Source: Gracilaria caudata (Eukaryota; Rhodophyta; Florideophyceae; Gracilariales; Gracilariaceae). Taken from it: 17,679 nucleotides of DNA. Position numbers and translations under genes: made by a program. The stretch spans positions 1-17,679 of the forward strand of contig JASCIV010000519.1 in assembly GCA_030374735.1 (NCBI GenBank), in the 5' to 3' direction. This document shows positions 1-8,041 of this stretch, piece after piece. Position 1 is the first letter of the stretch, and every line of letters begins with the position of its first letter. The notes below the pieces were generated by a model that had not been told where the DNA came from, ran no database searches, and saw only the letters and a program-made list of their open reading frames with translations.

Positions 1-355
1 ACTACGTACGGGGTGCTTGACTGTTTACTTTCGCTGAGGTGCAGGGTCGAGATCTCTAAGTAGTATCTCGCCCCTGCACCTGACAGTGAGGTAAATTATC
101 TATACATACTATGCACCTCTACTGTGCATACTACTATGCCGCATATGCTTTCCTCGTGTACGTCTCACCAACTGCTCGGCCAACCAACCCTTCTACCCTT
201 GCACTTACACACGTGTCACACCCGCACGGTCCGCGCGCACGCGCATTGCTGAAGTGCACAGCGCACGCATCGCTGTAGCGCCGTGCCTCGCTGTAGCGCA
301 CCGCATCGCTCACGCGCTCGCGCGACGCTCTGGTACACGTATCACACCGCTCGGC
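1..355. other. Non-coding lead-in, GC-rich short repeats
   Basis: No convincing reading frame is visible. The frame that later encodes the copia protease is closed by a TAG at 294-296. From about 225 the sequence is dominated by CGC/GCG words. The 11-mer CGCTGTAGCGC occurs at 271-281 and again at 289-299, and GCATCGCT occurs nearby on both sides. A copia element should carry gag coding sequence here, so gag is either deleted or replaced. I see no match between this stretch and the sequence downstream of the polypurine tract that would identify it as the 5' LTR. Confidence 0.5.
38..80. repeat. Inverted repeat (hairpin), 16-bp arms
   Basis: Arms at 38-53 and 65-80 are reverse complements with one mismatch (T47 against C71) and are separated by 11 bases. 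The arms begin GGTGCAGGG and end CCCTGCACC. This could be a remnant of a transposon end or an RNA hairpin. Nothing in the window decides which. Confidence 0.7.
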
Positions 356-359
356 CCAC

Positions 360-728
360 TATACCACAGATTCTGGCGCATCACAGCAGATCGTGAATGA
401 TCCCAGTTTCCTGTGCAATCTTCGGAGTGTCACTGGAAAGACAGTTGTTTTGGGAGAATCCATTTCCGTCCACGCTGAATCTGAAGGAAATACTCTATTG
501 CGGGCCGTTATAGGAAAAGATTTGGATATATTTGAAAGATATGTGCATTCGAAGAATGTACTGTTGGTTCCTGAGATATCCGACGTGACGGTCTCCTGTT
601 CGGCGCTGTGTAGTAAAGGTTTCACATTCAAATTTGATATCAATGGCTGCTGTGGAAGAAAAGATAAAGTGGAGATGGTGCAGGCTTCTAGGATTAAGGG
701 TCTCTACGTGATTGATGGCTGCCTTTGA
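360..728 (+). pseudogene. copia protease (retropepsin) remnant
   Basis: The frame is open from 297, but recognisable homology begins at about 360. It reads TTDSGAS, the aspartic protease active-site motif of copia polyproteins (family form DSGAS or DSGAT), followed by the usual run to LLVPEISDVTVSCSALCSKG, which corresponds to the conserved VLYVPxLxxNLLSVSQL stretch. The end reads KGLYVIDGCL and then hits TGA at 726-728. The part expected before DSGAS, including the gag zinc knuckle, is missing. The fragment starts mid-protein, so no start codon is assigned. In an intact element this protease releases integrase and reverse transcriptase from the polyprotein. Confidence 0.85.
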
Positions 729-1031
729 ACATCAAGGTACTGAAACTGCTAAAGTAGTACGTTCAGAATTCAGTGATGATGTTTGGCATGCGCGACTCGG
801 GCACGCTAACAGATACAGCGTCAAGTCCCTCCTTAGATCAAAGGCAGTCCAGCCGTTGCGAACAGGCACATATTCGAAGAGGATATGCGGTGTCTGTGCA
901 AAAGCTAAACAGATACGGTGTAGGCATTACACCAATCCAGCAAGAGCTACTGCAGTTGGTAAGGTTGTTCACAGTGGTGTCTGTGATCCATGTCAGTCGG
1001 CTCACTGGGTGGCTAACAATATTATGTATCG
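712..1031 (+). pseudogene. copia GAG-pre-integrase zinc-binding domain remnant
   Basis: This segment lies one frame away from the protease and from the integrase core, so there is a small indel on each side (about 712-726 and about 1025-1031). It contains WHARLGH, the H-x4-H half of the integrase zinc finger, and ICGVC, the C-x2-C half. It then reads HSGVC where the family has HSDVCGP. The aspartate of that motif is the first catalytic residue of the integrase D,D-35-E triad and is Gly here. Even without the frameshifts this integrase would be inactive. Confidence 0.85.
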
Positions 1032-1691
1032 TTCAAGGATGATTTCTCTGGGCACACTGTAGTCAATCCCATTGCTAGAAAGAGCCAGGTTGGCGACAGC
1101 TTCAAGCAGTATGAGGCCTGGGCAGAGAGGAAAACGAATCATTGAATCATGCAGCTCCGTAGCGATCGGGAAGGCGAATACGTAGCCATGAAGTCTTATT
1201 TGAGTGGAAAAGGAATTGAATGGAAACCCTCTTCACCCTGCTCACCAAACGAAAATGGTGCAGCCGAGCGTTTCAATCGAACTGTGGTGGAATGTGCTCG
1301 CTCAATGCTGATTCATGCTGGGCTCCGAAGAGCATTTTGGCCCGAGGCGGTTGCACACGCCGCCGAAATCCGCAATCGATTTCTGTGTCCCAATCGCGGA
1401 GGAAAAACCTGTTATGAACTGTTCTTAGGAAAAAATTCTCGTATCGACCACTTGCGTATCTTTGGCAGCCATGCTTGGGTACACGTGCCAGAAGAAAAGC
1501 GCAAGAAGCTTGACGCCAAGAGTGAGGAAGGTATTGTAATTGGATGCTTAGAAGATAGCCAATACAAGGTATAGCTAAAGGAAACCGAATCGGTTGTACT
1601 ATCTTGAGATGTATGCATCGATGAGGAATCTTTTCCTGGGAGGGAGTGGTTTGGCGAAGACGAAGTCGTTGATGACCCGGGAAGCTGGCGA
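1032..1691 (+). pseudogene. copia integrase catalytic core remnant
   Basis: The frame restarts with FKDDFSGHT, matching the conserved FxDDYSRxT segment. After a stop at 1143-1145 it gives LRSDREGEY, the second catalytic aspartate region (family LRSDNGGEF). It then reads SPNENGAAERFNRT, which holds the catalytic glutamate (family PQQNGVAERxNRT). The linker LRIFGSHAWVHVPEEKRKKLD followed by GIVIGC is the usual C-terminal copia integrase signature. Further stops occur at 1572-1574 and 1605-1607, just before DVCIDEE, which matches the SRDVxFDE segment. The domain is recognisable throughout but not translatable. Confidence 0.9.
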
Positions 1692-2915
1692 ATGGAAAAT
1701 GAATCAGGCACAGCTCAGAAGAAAGATAGTCATAAGCCTCACGAAGAAGAAGACTCTGGAAAGAATGGAACTGTAGCCGATGATGTACATCGTTCAATTG
1801 AGTCGAAATTGCAGTACCCGAAGGAACCTGACGAACGGTTTACTGTGGAAGTTGGCGAAGATGGACGGGAATGGTTGACACATATACCGTCGGAACCGTC
1901 CACTTATAGCGTCGAGGGTGAGGAATATTCTCCAGTCAAAAATACTAACACTAATATTGAGCAGGAGTCCTCAAGGCGCTATCCCTCGCGACAACAAAGT
2001 GAACCGAAGCGCTTTGAGCCAGGCGCAGCTCTCGTTGCCACTGAAGATCAGTTCGGTACACCGAACAGTGTGGCTGAGGCCATGACTATGCCGGATGCAG
2101 AAGCGTGGAACGCTGCAATCGAGGATGAATTCTCATCGCTTCGTGCTCACCAGACTTGGGAGCCGGTTACCCGAACCATAGATATGAATCCTATCGAAAG
2201 TAGAATAGTGCTTCTCAGAAAAACAGACTCTCATGGGAATACTGTTCGTCATAAAGCCCGCATGGTTGTGAAAGGTTTCATGCAGGGCTTCGTGGAACGG
2301 ACGTATGCTCCGGTTGTCGATTTCAATACAGTACGACTGGTGCTAGGTTTGGCCGTCCAGAAGGGGCTTCTCATCCATCAAATAGATATCAAGACCGCTT
2401 TCTTGCATAGCAAAATTGATGACGTGATCTACATAACGCCACCTGTAGGTCTAAGTATCCGCAAGAAAGACCAGGTGTTGAAGCTACGAAAAAGTTTGTA
2501 TATACTGAAACAAGCACCACGTCGATGGTATCTGAAGTGAAACGAGGTAATGACAAAGCTGCACTTTACCCCACTGCTGGCAGAAAAGTGCCTGTATATC
2601 AGAAAGTCTACCTGGCTAATGATTTACGTGGATGACATAATCATTATCTCCTCCAAACTGTCAGAGATCGAAGAGTTGAAGAAACAAATCTCTGAATTCT
2701 TAGAGGCCAAGGACATGGGAAACTTGTCTAAGTTTCTTGGAATTACATTTGAACGGCACGAACAACATGCTGCGCTTCATCAAGAAGACTACATCCGTGA
2801 AGTGATCAGGAGATTTGGAATGGAAGGCTGTAAACCGGTCACAACTCCGATGGTGAACGAATGCGATTTTGGTAATTGCAAGTACAAGGCTGTAGAGCAA
2901 AAACCGTATCAAGAA
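1692..2915 (+). pseudogene. copia reverse transcriptase remnant
   Basis: The segment opens with an acidic linker (about 1692-2030), then SVAEAMTMPDAEAWNAAIEDEFSSL, the standard start of copia reverse transcriptase. KARMVVKGF, YAPVVDFNTVR and DIKTAFLHSKIDDVIY follow, and the D of DIKTAF is the first catalytic aspartate. KLRKSLYILKQAPRRWY comes next. A TGA at 2538-2540 replaces the Trp expected after WYLK. The same frame continues to MIYVDDIIIIS, which holds the paired catalytic aspartates. The thumb/connection part runs through LGITFERHEQ and KPVTTPMV. All three catalytic aspartates survive, so this is the best-preserved domain of the element, with one stop. Confidence 0.93.
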
Positions 2916-3500
2916 GTAATGGGTTGCTTGCTCTTTATTGCCACACGCCCCCGCCCACACATTAATTTGGCTGTGGCTGTGCTTTGTCGTACGTCGCACA
3001 ATCCACTTGAATGCGATTTTCAAGCAGCCAAGCGAATTCTCAGGTACTTACAAGGTACTATTGGGTTTGGAATCAAGCCGTATCAGCGCGCTGGAGGCTT
3101 GGAGGCATATGCAGACGCAAATTGGGCGGGAGAAGTTACGACTCGAAAGTCAACTTCTGTCATCCTGATTATGTAGCTTTTGAATGATCTCGGATGTGGT
3201 GAAAGAAGTCCTACCGTCCTCTGGAAAGACAACCGAGGGGCATTGAACTGGGAGACTTTGGGGATTCGCAACGCCAAAAATGTTGCAATCAGAGGTGATT
3301 ATATCCAAAGCCTCGCGGAACAGAATCTTGTCTGCGTGGAGTATTTAGCCACAAGAACAATACCGGCAGACATGTTAACCAAACCTCTCAACCGGATTCT
3401 CTACGAATCTCACCGTCAATCTACTGGTGTTTGCAAAATTGTTAAATCTAGCAATCAAGAAGGGGAGTTGGATATAATGTATAGACGCGACAATGCTTGA
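2916..3500 (+). pseudogene. copia connection and RNase H remnant with internal deletion
   Basis: The segment begins YQEVMGCLLFIATRPRPHI and continues to ILRYLQGT, the usual connection region. It then reads AYADANWAG and TRKSTS, the first RNase H block with its catalytic Asp. Directly after STS the reading meets TAG at 3174-3176 and jumps to LLNDLGCGERSPTVLWKDN. About 45 residues that normally lie between are gone, including the block with the catalytic Glu (STEAEY in the family). The DN of WKDN and the ADMLTKPL motif near the C-terminus remain. The loss of one catalytic block makes it inactive whatever happens at the stop codon. Confidence 0.88.
3461..3467 (+). other. Polypurine tract and putative 3' LTR start
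   Basis: AGGGGAG lies just after the RNase H C-terminus and is followed at 3468 by TTGGATATAATGT. Copia elements place a GGGGGAG-type polypurine tract directly before the 3' LTR, which starts with TG and often reads TGTTGG. Here the first TG seems to be missing. The LTR body would follow from about 3468, but its 3' end and the matching 5' LTR are not visible in the window. Confidence 0.5.
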
Positions 3501-3706
3501 CCACAAGATCTTATTACTTGGAAGCATTCATATGATGCGACAGGAAGTTCAGGAGATTTCGGTTACAACGTAGAGCGTTCTGAAATTGGTTGAGAAATTT
3601 GCGTGGATTCAGGTTGTGATCTCTGGTTACGAGTTTAGTTTATGAGGATTTTATTTTACAAATACTGCAAATGCAATCTTTGCTGTGTGCGATGGGGGAT
3701 CCGCAG
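3501..3706. other. Putative 3' LTR remnant / non-coding
   Basis: This stretch follows the polypurine tract and has no supported coding frame. It is AT-richer than the array after it. By position it should be the 3' LTR of the copia element. I find no convincing second copy at 1-355 and no clear terminal CA with a target duplication, so the boundary is open. Confidence 0.35.
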
Positions 3707-3733
3707 GAGTGTCCCGCCGCCCCTGGGACACTC
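3707..3733. repeat. Hairpin, 9-bp perfect arms
   Basis: GAGTGTCCC at 3707-3715 pairs with GGGACACTC at 3725-3733 around a 9-base loop. It is the first of a run of hairpins that continues through the GC palindrome array. Confidence 0.75.
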
Positions 3734-3750
3734 TCTGGACAAAGGATCTC

Positions 3751-3770
3751 GCTATCTCCTCGGAGATAGC
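3751..3770. repeat. Near-perfect 20-bp palindrome
   Basis: GCTATCTCC at 3751-3759 and GGAGATAGC at 3762-3770 are separated by TC. A third copy of the word, GAGGAGATAG, occurs at 3793-3802, and another at 4567-4576 on the far side of the GC palindrome array. Confidence 0.75.
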
Positions 3771-3811
3771 CAGATATTTATTGGATATCTACGAGGAGAT
3801 AGTGGAGGTGA

Positions 3812-4430
3812 GGCACGCTCGCGGTGCGCTTCACCGGGCGAACAAGAAGAAGTTTTGGGCGCGCTCTGCGCGCCCTCAGGAGAAGCTTCTGAACGCGCTC
3901 ACGGCGCCCCCTCAGCAACTCGAAGGAGTAGAGCCTGGGCGCGCTTGCGGCGATCCCTGAGGAGGCAAGGAGGGGTGCTGGGCGCGCGCGCTGCGCGCCC
4001 TTGAGATTTGAGTCTGGGCGCGCTCGCGACGCGCCCTGGGAACAAAGAGAAAATGCAGGGCGCCCTCGCTGCGCGCCCTGATGAACGCGAAGAAGGAGGG
4101 TCCGGGTACGCTCGCGGCGCGTCTTGAAGACAAAAAAGAACAAGGGCGACGCGCGCGCTTCGTGCTTTGCCAAGCAGGAAGAAGAACATTGTCGGCGCGC
4201 GCTGCGCGCCCTGCCTCGCACGAGAGGACAGCTGGGAGGCAGGTTGTCGGGCACCCCTGAGACCGACGGGACAGTTTGGGCGCGCTCTGTTTGCGCGCCT
4301 CTAACGCGCACAAGGAAACAGTTGGGGCGCGCGCTGGTTGCGCGCCCCAGAGGACCCGAAGAGGAACAGTTGAGGCTGCATCGTGCGCGCCACTCTGACA
4401 AGAAAGAAGTCGTGGCGCGCCCCGCGCGCC
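3812..4430. repeat. Array of about 16 GC-rich palindromes, ~43-bp period
   Basis: Palindromes of the form GGGCGCGC...GCGCGCCC recur at about 3857, 3893, 3937, 3980, 4016, 4058, 4104, 4144, 4193, 4278, 4324 and 4412, with weaker copies between and at 3812. Most steps are 36-49 bp, and one gap of 85 bp equals two steps. Spacers on the + strand are purine-rich (AAGAAG, GAAGAA, AGGAGG). The copies are diverged, so this is an old minisatellite or a repeat array rather than a fresh expansion. Both strands have long open frames across it, as GC-rich repeats without TA words usually do. I do not call any of them a gene. It is not a CRISPR: repeats are not conserved and the genome is eukaryotic. Confidence 0.75.
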
Positions 4431-4615
4431 GTCTGAACGTGAAAGACATCAAGCCGCGTGTCGCACGCTCCACCGCGAAGAGCGAGAAGTCATCGCTCGC
4501 CATTGCGTGGCTACGGTGGGAGGGCGCACCGACTCTGAATCAGCGCAACGTGTGAATGCATTTTCTGAGGAGATAGCACGCAAGTACGGGAAAGAAGCCA
4601 CGCAAGATAACTCTA

Positions 4616-5056
4616 TCACGAATGCGACGCGCCCTTAGGCACCGCTGGCAAAGAATCTGACTCCACTGCCTCCACAAGTTCGCGCACTGCGCGAAATACA
4701 CGACTCACGGATCGGAGGTGGTGCGCCGAGTGTTGCCTCACAACTGCCATTGACAAACCAACGCTGAGTCCCCGTACGAAGAATGAGGGCAACGCGAAGA
4801 CATCCTGTTGAACTTGCGTAGTCGATCTCGGTACACCAGAAAACATTTCCTGAACGGAGTTAACAAAGGAAAGCATGGTCGCTTCCTTTCCTTCACTGGC
4901 ATCTTCCCGCTCTCCTTCTTCTGCCTTTTCGGCTTCATTTTTATCTCCGAAGACTTTCTGGGCTTCGAAATCGATGATGCTTGCAGCGGCAGTAGGCACA
5001 GGAGTGACCTCGCGATCATTGTCGATGGAAGGTGAAGCCTCGTCGCCAGACTCCAT
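4616..5056 (-). CDS. Acidic 146-residue protein of unknown function
   Basis: I do not recognise the family. The start is the first in-frame ATG (5054-5056). The frame is open for 76 more codons upstream but has no ATG there. Residues 1-60 are Ser/Pro/acid-rich, with a strongly charged stretch of alternating Glu, Lys and Ala at about 38-60 that could form a helix. Residues 86-106 (FALPSFF, then GLSVGLSMAVV) are moderately hydrophobic and could be a weak membrane or amphipathic segment. The tail (about 107-133) is basic then acidic helix-like, and the end is PAVPKGASHS. No signal peptide is seen. No polyadenylation hexamer is evident before the GC array downstream. The biased, well-formed composition favours a real protein over the overlapping + frames. 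A first exon or gene fragment remains possible. Confidence 0.5.
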   Translation of the reverse strand: MESGDEASPSIDNDREVTPVPTAAASIIDFEAQKVFGDKNEAEKAEEGEREDASEGKEATMLSFVNSVQEMFSGVPRSTTQVQQDVFALPSFFVRGLSVGLSMAVVRQHSAHHLRSVSRVFRAVRELVEAVESDSLPAVPKGASHS

Positions 5057-5289
5057 GGTTGCATGAAGCACGGATTGCAACCGACATTCAAGTATAGCGA
5101 GATCTTTTTGGTTTGCGTGACACCCCACTCGGGTATAAATGGAAGCAAATTGAGAAACATATCTACAAGAAGCGAAAGAAGTGTACCCAAAAAGTGAGAA
5201 TTGAAGAAAATACGCATGTAAAATGTTATAACAAAGAGTTTTCAAGAAAAAAGAAGTCCATACGAGCTCCGGAGTGGGACGCAAATCAG

Positions 5290-5470
5290 TAACGCCATTC
5301 CGGCAGACATCTCTTCGTTTTCTTAAGCACCCTTATCGCTCCTCAGCACAATCTTGCCTCCCTGCCTTTAACAATACCTCTTTCTCCCTCTCCCTACATA
5401 TCTCGCATTCATCTCCTTTCTTCTTCAAGCGAATCGGACTCTCGCTTTACTCTCTCTTCTTCCTGCACAG
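5290..5470 (+). promoter_or_regulatory. Long pyrimidine-rich tract ending in CACAG
   Basis: About 180 bases are strongly CT-rich on the + strand and contain no ATG. They end with CTTCTTCCTGCACAG at 5456-5470, which looks like a 3' splice acceptor. A TATAAAT word on the + strand sits at about 5135. The tract could be the pyrimidine-rich leader of the small + gene at 5530, or the end of an intron whose upstream exon I cannot identify. Confidence 0.35.
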
Positions 5471-5529
5471 ACTGTCGCGGAGCCTCTAGTTGGGCTCGTC
5501 GGTGCTGCGGTTTTTCTGTATTGGTTCTT

Positions 5530-5868
5530 ATGTGTTTTTTGTTGACAACCGGGGTGAAACATCATTACCAAGTAGAACCATCTGGAATACTTTTGTTCTT
5601 TGGTCTTTTTCCCTTGGTTTTCAACAAATTAGCAGTTACATCCACCGAGCTACATCGTTATCATTTTTGGCCGTCTGGAAAACGCCTTCCTTTTTATTTG
5701 GAGTATTTTTCGTTATTATTTAGTCAAATCTACTGTAGCTCCTTACATGGGCTGGTACCCCTTGGCTTTCTTGTTATACTGGGTTTGTCAACACTCGCGC
5801 TGTTTCTACAAAAGGGTGCCAACATGTGCGTGACAAAATTGTGCATTCTCGATGATTCGTGTTCATAA
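5530..5868 (+). CDS. Putative small membrane protein, 112 residues
   Basis: I do not recognise it. The start is the first ATG after the CT-rich tract. Two hydrophobic segments are visible: residues about 22-40 (GILLFFGLFPLVF) and about 77-97 (PLGFLVILGLSTLALFL). Between them is a polar loop with HRYHFWPSGKRLP. There is no clear cleavable signal peptide, so both segments would be membrane anchors. The frame is also open upstream of the ATG into the CT-rich tract, so a spliced form with an exon starting after CACAG at 5470 is possible. That exon would carry hydrophobic residues too (GLVGAAVFLYWFL in another frame). No AATAAA is seen close behind. The T-rich composition means that hydrophobic residues arise easily by chance, so the call is tentative. 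Confidence 0.33.
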   Translation: MCFLLTTGVKHHYQVEPSGILLFFGLFPLVFNKLAVTSTELHRYHFWPSGKRLPFYLEYFSLLFSQIYCSSLHGLVPLGFLVILGLSTLALFLQKGANMCVTKLCILDDSCS

Positions 5869-5941
5869 AGTTAAGGAATCTTGGAGGCCACCTGTGTGGC
5901 TCTGGTTCTCGACTTCTGCCTATTCTGAAGTGATACGAAAA

Positions 5942-5989
5942 GCTTCAAAAGTATTTATCTGCACATCACGCTGATGATCATTTTGAAGC
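5942..5989. repeat. Inverted repeat, 9-bp arms
   Basis: GCTTCAAAA at 5942-5950 pairs with TTTTGAAGC at 5981-5989 across 30 bases. It lies in the gap between the small membrane protein frame and the DNA transposon. Its role is unknown. A run of 13 T follows at 6033-6045. Confidence 0.5.
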
Positions 5990-6056
5990 GAGAGCTCAAA
6001 GAAACAGTGTCGCCATAAGTAATTTGCAGTCCTTTTTTTTTTTTTGTACTTACTTA

Positions 6057-6059
6057 TTA
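6057..6059. repeat. Left TTA target-site copy
   Basis: TTA directly precedes the left terminal repeat and matches the TTA directly after the right one. Confidence 0.7.
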
Positions 6060-6084
6060 CACCCAGTGACCGTAATAGGTGTGG
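6060..6084 (+). repeat. Left terminal inverted repeat
   Basis: 25 bp starting CACCCAGTGACCGTAA and ending AGGTGTGG. It is identical to the reverse complement of 8083-8107 except at one position (T6076). Confidence 0.93.
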
Positions 6085-6197
6085 TCCACATTAAAAACGG
6101 TAACTCCAATTACGACAAGGATACCACCAATGGTGTGGTCCACAAGAAATTTGGTACCACACTATTTACATGTCAGAAATATATAGTGTGGGCCACA
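6079..6197. repeat. Three phased subterminal palindromes, left end
   Basis: The palindromic word GTGTGGTCCACA occurs at 6079-6090 and 6133-6144, and the variant GTGTGGGCCACA at 6186-6197. The steps are 54 and 53 bp. The first copy overlaps the inner edge of the terminal repeat. Such motifs are plausible transposase binding sites. The second copy belongs to a 36-bp module repeated at the right end. Confidence 0.8.
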
Positions 6198-6200
6198 TCA

Positions 6201-6206
6201 TTTATT
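6201..6206 (-). terminator. Polyadenylation signal of the transposase gene
   Basis: AATAAA on the - strand (TTTATT at 6201-6206) lies about 53 bases after the transposase stop codon, inside the transposon. Confidence 0.5.
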
Positions 6207-6258
6207 TAAGGAACAATTGCTGTGGGTAGCACTTTCAGTTGGAATGAGATCACGCCAT

Positions 6259-7881
6259 TCAGTTTAAAGTAACTGGCTCGCCCTCAAAGTGGCTACGGTG
6301 CTCAGAAATGATCTTCTGAAGGGCGGGGAACAATTGACGTTCTTCCCATCGACCGTTCAAGTTCAAGGCCAGCCCGGTTCGGATCATAGCTTTGCGCGTG
6401 TACGTAATACCGTCTACATCACGCTGTACGTTAACATCTCGAACAGCATCAGCAGCAAGCTTCAGAAAAAACCGTTTTCCCGGATTGATAACTTTGCCAG
6501 ACGCTGACCATTCCCCTTTTGCGATCTTCTCCATCTTAAATCTTTCCCACCTAACACCCCACGCACTTTTGATCTTCTGAATTATGAACAAGTCAGCAGG
6601 CTGGACAAGGTCGGTGGCATTCTTTGGGAAGTACTTCAACGTCGTTCTGATAAGTTGGCTCGCTTCCTGTAGCGCTGTGGTGGGGTTATGTCCGCTGCAA
6701 TTATCGACAAATAGAATTCGATTGCGATTGTCTGGTAATGCAGAAATTGCTCTTCCCTCTCGTAGCCACTGAGGCATAACAGTTGTGTCCATCCAATCCT
6801 TCGGGCCCGTCCTGTAACTCACTCCTGGCACATCGTCGGGCACTCCGCGGATTGGATAGGATCTTGATGTGTTCTTAAAGACCATAAACGCTGGCTGGAT
6901 TCTCGCGTTTGGTCCGCCGCTTATTCGAACCACCATGGTCATGTCCTCACCACCAGAGACCACGTCGCAGTACTTCACCTCCTGCTCACCACAGAAACCC
7001 AACGTTTTCCCGTTGTCCATGTTTATCATAAAATGAGTTTCATCGGCGTTTTCAATATCCTCTTCCTTCCATTCTCCGCTTCGAAACGCTCGTGCGACAA
7101 CGCCCAAATGGTAGGCAACTTCCTTATGAATCTCTTCAGTTTTCTGCGGCGACAGCTTGAGTTTTCCTGTGTGAGCACGACTCACGATCCTATAGCGCTC
7201 CATAAACCCCTGAATCCAGCGACCGTCGATGCAGTCGGCGATGTATTTTTGTGACCGGTCATCCTTGGTGTGTTTGTTGAAGGATGTATTTGATGACGTT
7301 TCTATTATCGTCAAGGCCAATGCCCGCATGGTCTTCCAAGTAAACTTCACTCCCAGTTTACGAAGTCTGTCAAACTCGCTAAGCATGCACATATGTAGAT
7401 CACGTACCCACTGTCTGGTTTTTCTACCACGCCCTGACCTGGCCTTTAGGTTTACCCTCTTGAGTCCAATGTGTGTTGTTCTTGATATAGTAGTGCAGGC
7501 ATCTCTGCTTTGCTGTGTTCCGGTTTCCTCTACATAATCAAATTTGCTGCGCCAAATACGACTGGCTTTCATTAAGTTTGCTTTCTGTCCGCTGCGGAAG
7601 AGAATGAAAAAGTTACCTACGGCCTTGGATATGATGTGCTTTGGGCCATTGGTTATAGCTTCCTTAGTCATCCATGACGCTATTTTTGTTCTCTCCAAAA
7701 TGGTAAGAACATTGTTCACTTTCTGCGGGCGTTTTGTTGTTTGGATATTTGGTTGATTGGGGGTTTGGATGCTCGGGGTTTGGGTTTCGCTGGACGGCGG
7801 AGCTGCATTGGTAGCGTTTCTGCCCTCAGCAGCACGTTCAAACGCGGCCAGGATTGGTGAAGCTGTCGAAGGGATGGTCAT
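6259..7881 (-). CDS. pogo-like DDE_1 transposase, 540 residues
   Basis: This is the cut-and-paste transposase of the surrounding element. Residues 1-55 are low-complexity Pro/Thr/Gln. Residues about 56-120 are helix-rich and may be the first DNA-binding domain. Residues about 150-260 include GRWIQGFMERYRIVSRAHTG, the signature of the CENP-B/Tigger helix-turn-helix. The catalytic domain (DDE_1) follows, with Asp280 in ENADET, Asp393 in ILFVDNCSGHN and Asp430 in LVQPADLF. The spacing between the last two is 36 residues (DD36D), within the pogo range. CYRTGPK-like text (SYRTGPKDWMD, 355-365) is also typical of the group in algae and oomycetes as far as I recall. The ORF starts at an ATG, has no introns, stops or frameshifts, and all three acidic residues are present, so it could be active. 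Confidence 0.93.
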   Translation of the reverse strand: MTIPSTASPILAAFERAAEGRNATNAAPPSSETQTPSIQTPNQPNIQTTKRPQKVNNVLTILERTKIASWMTKEAITNGPKHIISKAVGNFFILFRSGQKANLMKASRIWRSKFDYVEETGTQQSRDACTTISRTTHIGLKRVNLKARSGRGRKTRQWVRDLHMCMLSEFDRLRKLGVKFTWKTMRALALTIIETSSNTSFNKHTKDDRSQKYIADCIDGRWIQGFMERYRIVSRAHTGKLKLSPQKTEEIHKEVAYHLGVVARAFRSGEWKEEDIENADETHFMINMDNGKTLGFCGEQEVKYCDVVSGGEDMTMVVRISGGPNARIQPAFMVFKNTSRSYPIRGVPDDVPGVSYRTGPKDWMDTTVMPQWLREGRAISALPDNRNRILFVDNCSGHNPTTALQEASQLIRTTLKYFPKNATDLVQPADLFIIQKIKSAWGVRWERFKMEKIAKGEWSASGKVINPGKRFFLKLAADAVRDVNVQRDVDGITYTRKAMIRTGLALNLNGRWEERQLFPALQKIISEHRSHFEGEPVTLN

Positions 7882-8041
7882 GATAGTTTTGGTTCAAAGA
7901 AAACGACAAGGTGTCGTCACTCGTGTGACTGCGAGTTGTGCCCGATTGACATTTCATTCTCGCGTGTGCTTTTCGCGCCATTTGCAGACCGTTCTGGTCA
8001 CAGTATTTACATATTGATGAGCATGCTTTGTACCGTGAATA

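Larger units (their letters stand above)
360..3500 (+). mobile_element. Degenerate Ty1/copia LTR retrotransposon, pol region
   Basis: The domain order is protease, HHCC zinc finger, integrase, reverse transcriptase, RNase H. Integrase before reverse transcriptase is diagnostic of Ty1/copia. The same frame is used almost throughout (codon starts divisible by 3), with a switch to the next frame between about 712 and 1031. In-frame stops lie at 1143-1145, 1572-1574, 1605-1607, 2538-2540 and 3174-3176. Two of these (1605 and 2538) sit where the family has Arg and Trp, so point mutation explains them. About 45 RNase H residues are missing around 3170-3180. Gag is not found upstream. The element cannot make its own proteins. 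Confidence 0.93.

Noticed and set aside
1273..1797. 174-codon - strand frame inside the copia integrase
   Set aside because: It is antisense to clear integrase homology, so it is a shadow frame.
3812..4430. CRISPR-like regular repeats
   Set aside because: Repeat units are not conserved in sequence, spacers are repeats themselves, and the organism is eukaryotic.
3778..4503. 241-codon - strand frame across the GC palindrome array
   Set aside because: GC-rich repeats lack stop words on both strands. The text is Arg/Ala/Leu repeats dictated by the palindromes, with no signal, domain or supporting promoter.
4124..4555. 143-codon + strand frame in the same array
   Set aside because: Same reason. 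Its last part also overlaps other open frames, and no composition argues for it over them.
7229..8017. Several + strand frames over the transposase gene
   Set aside because: They are antisense to a 540-residue protein with catalytic motifs, and none has features of its own.
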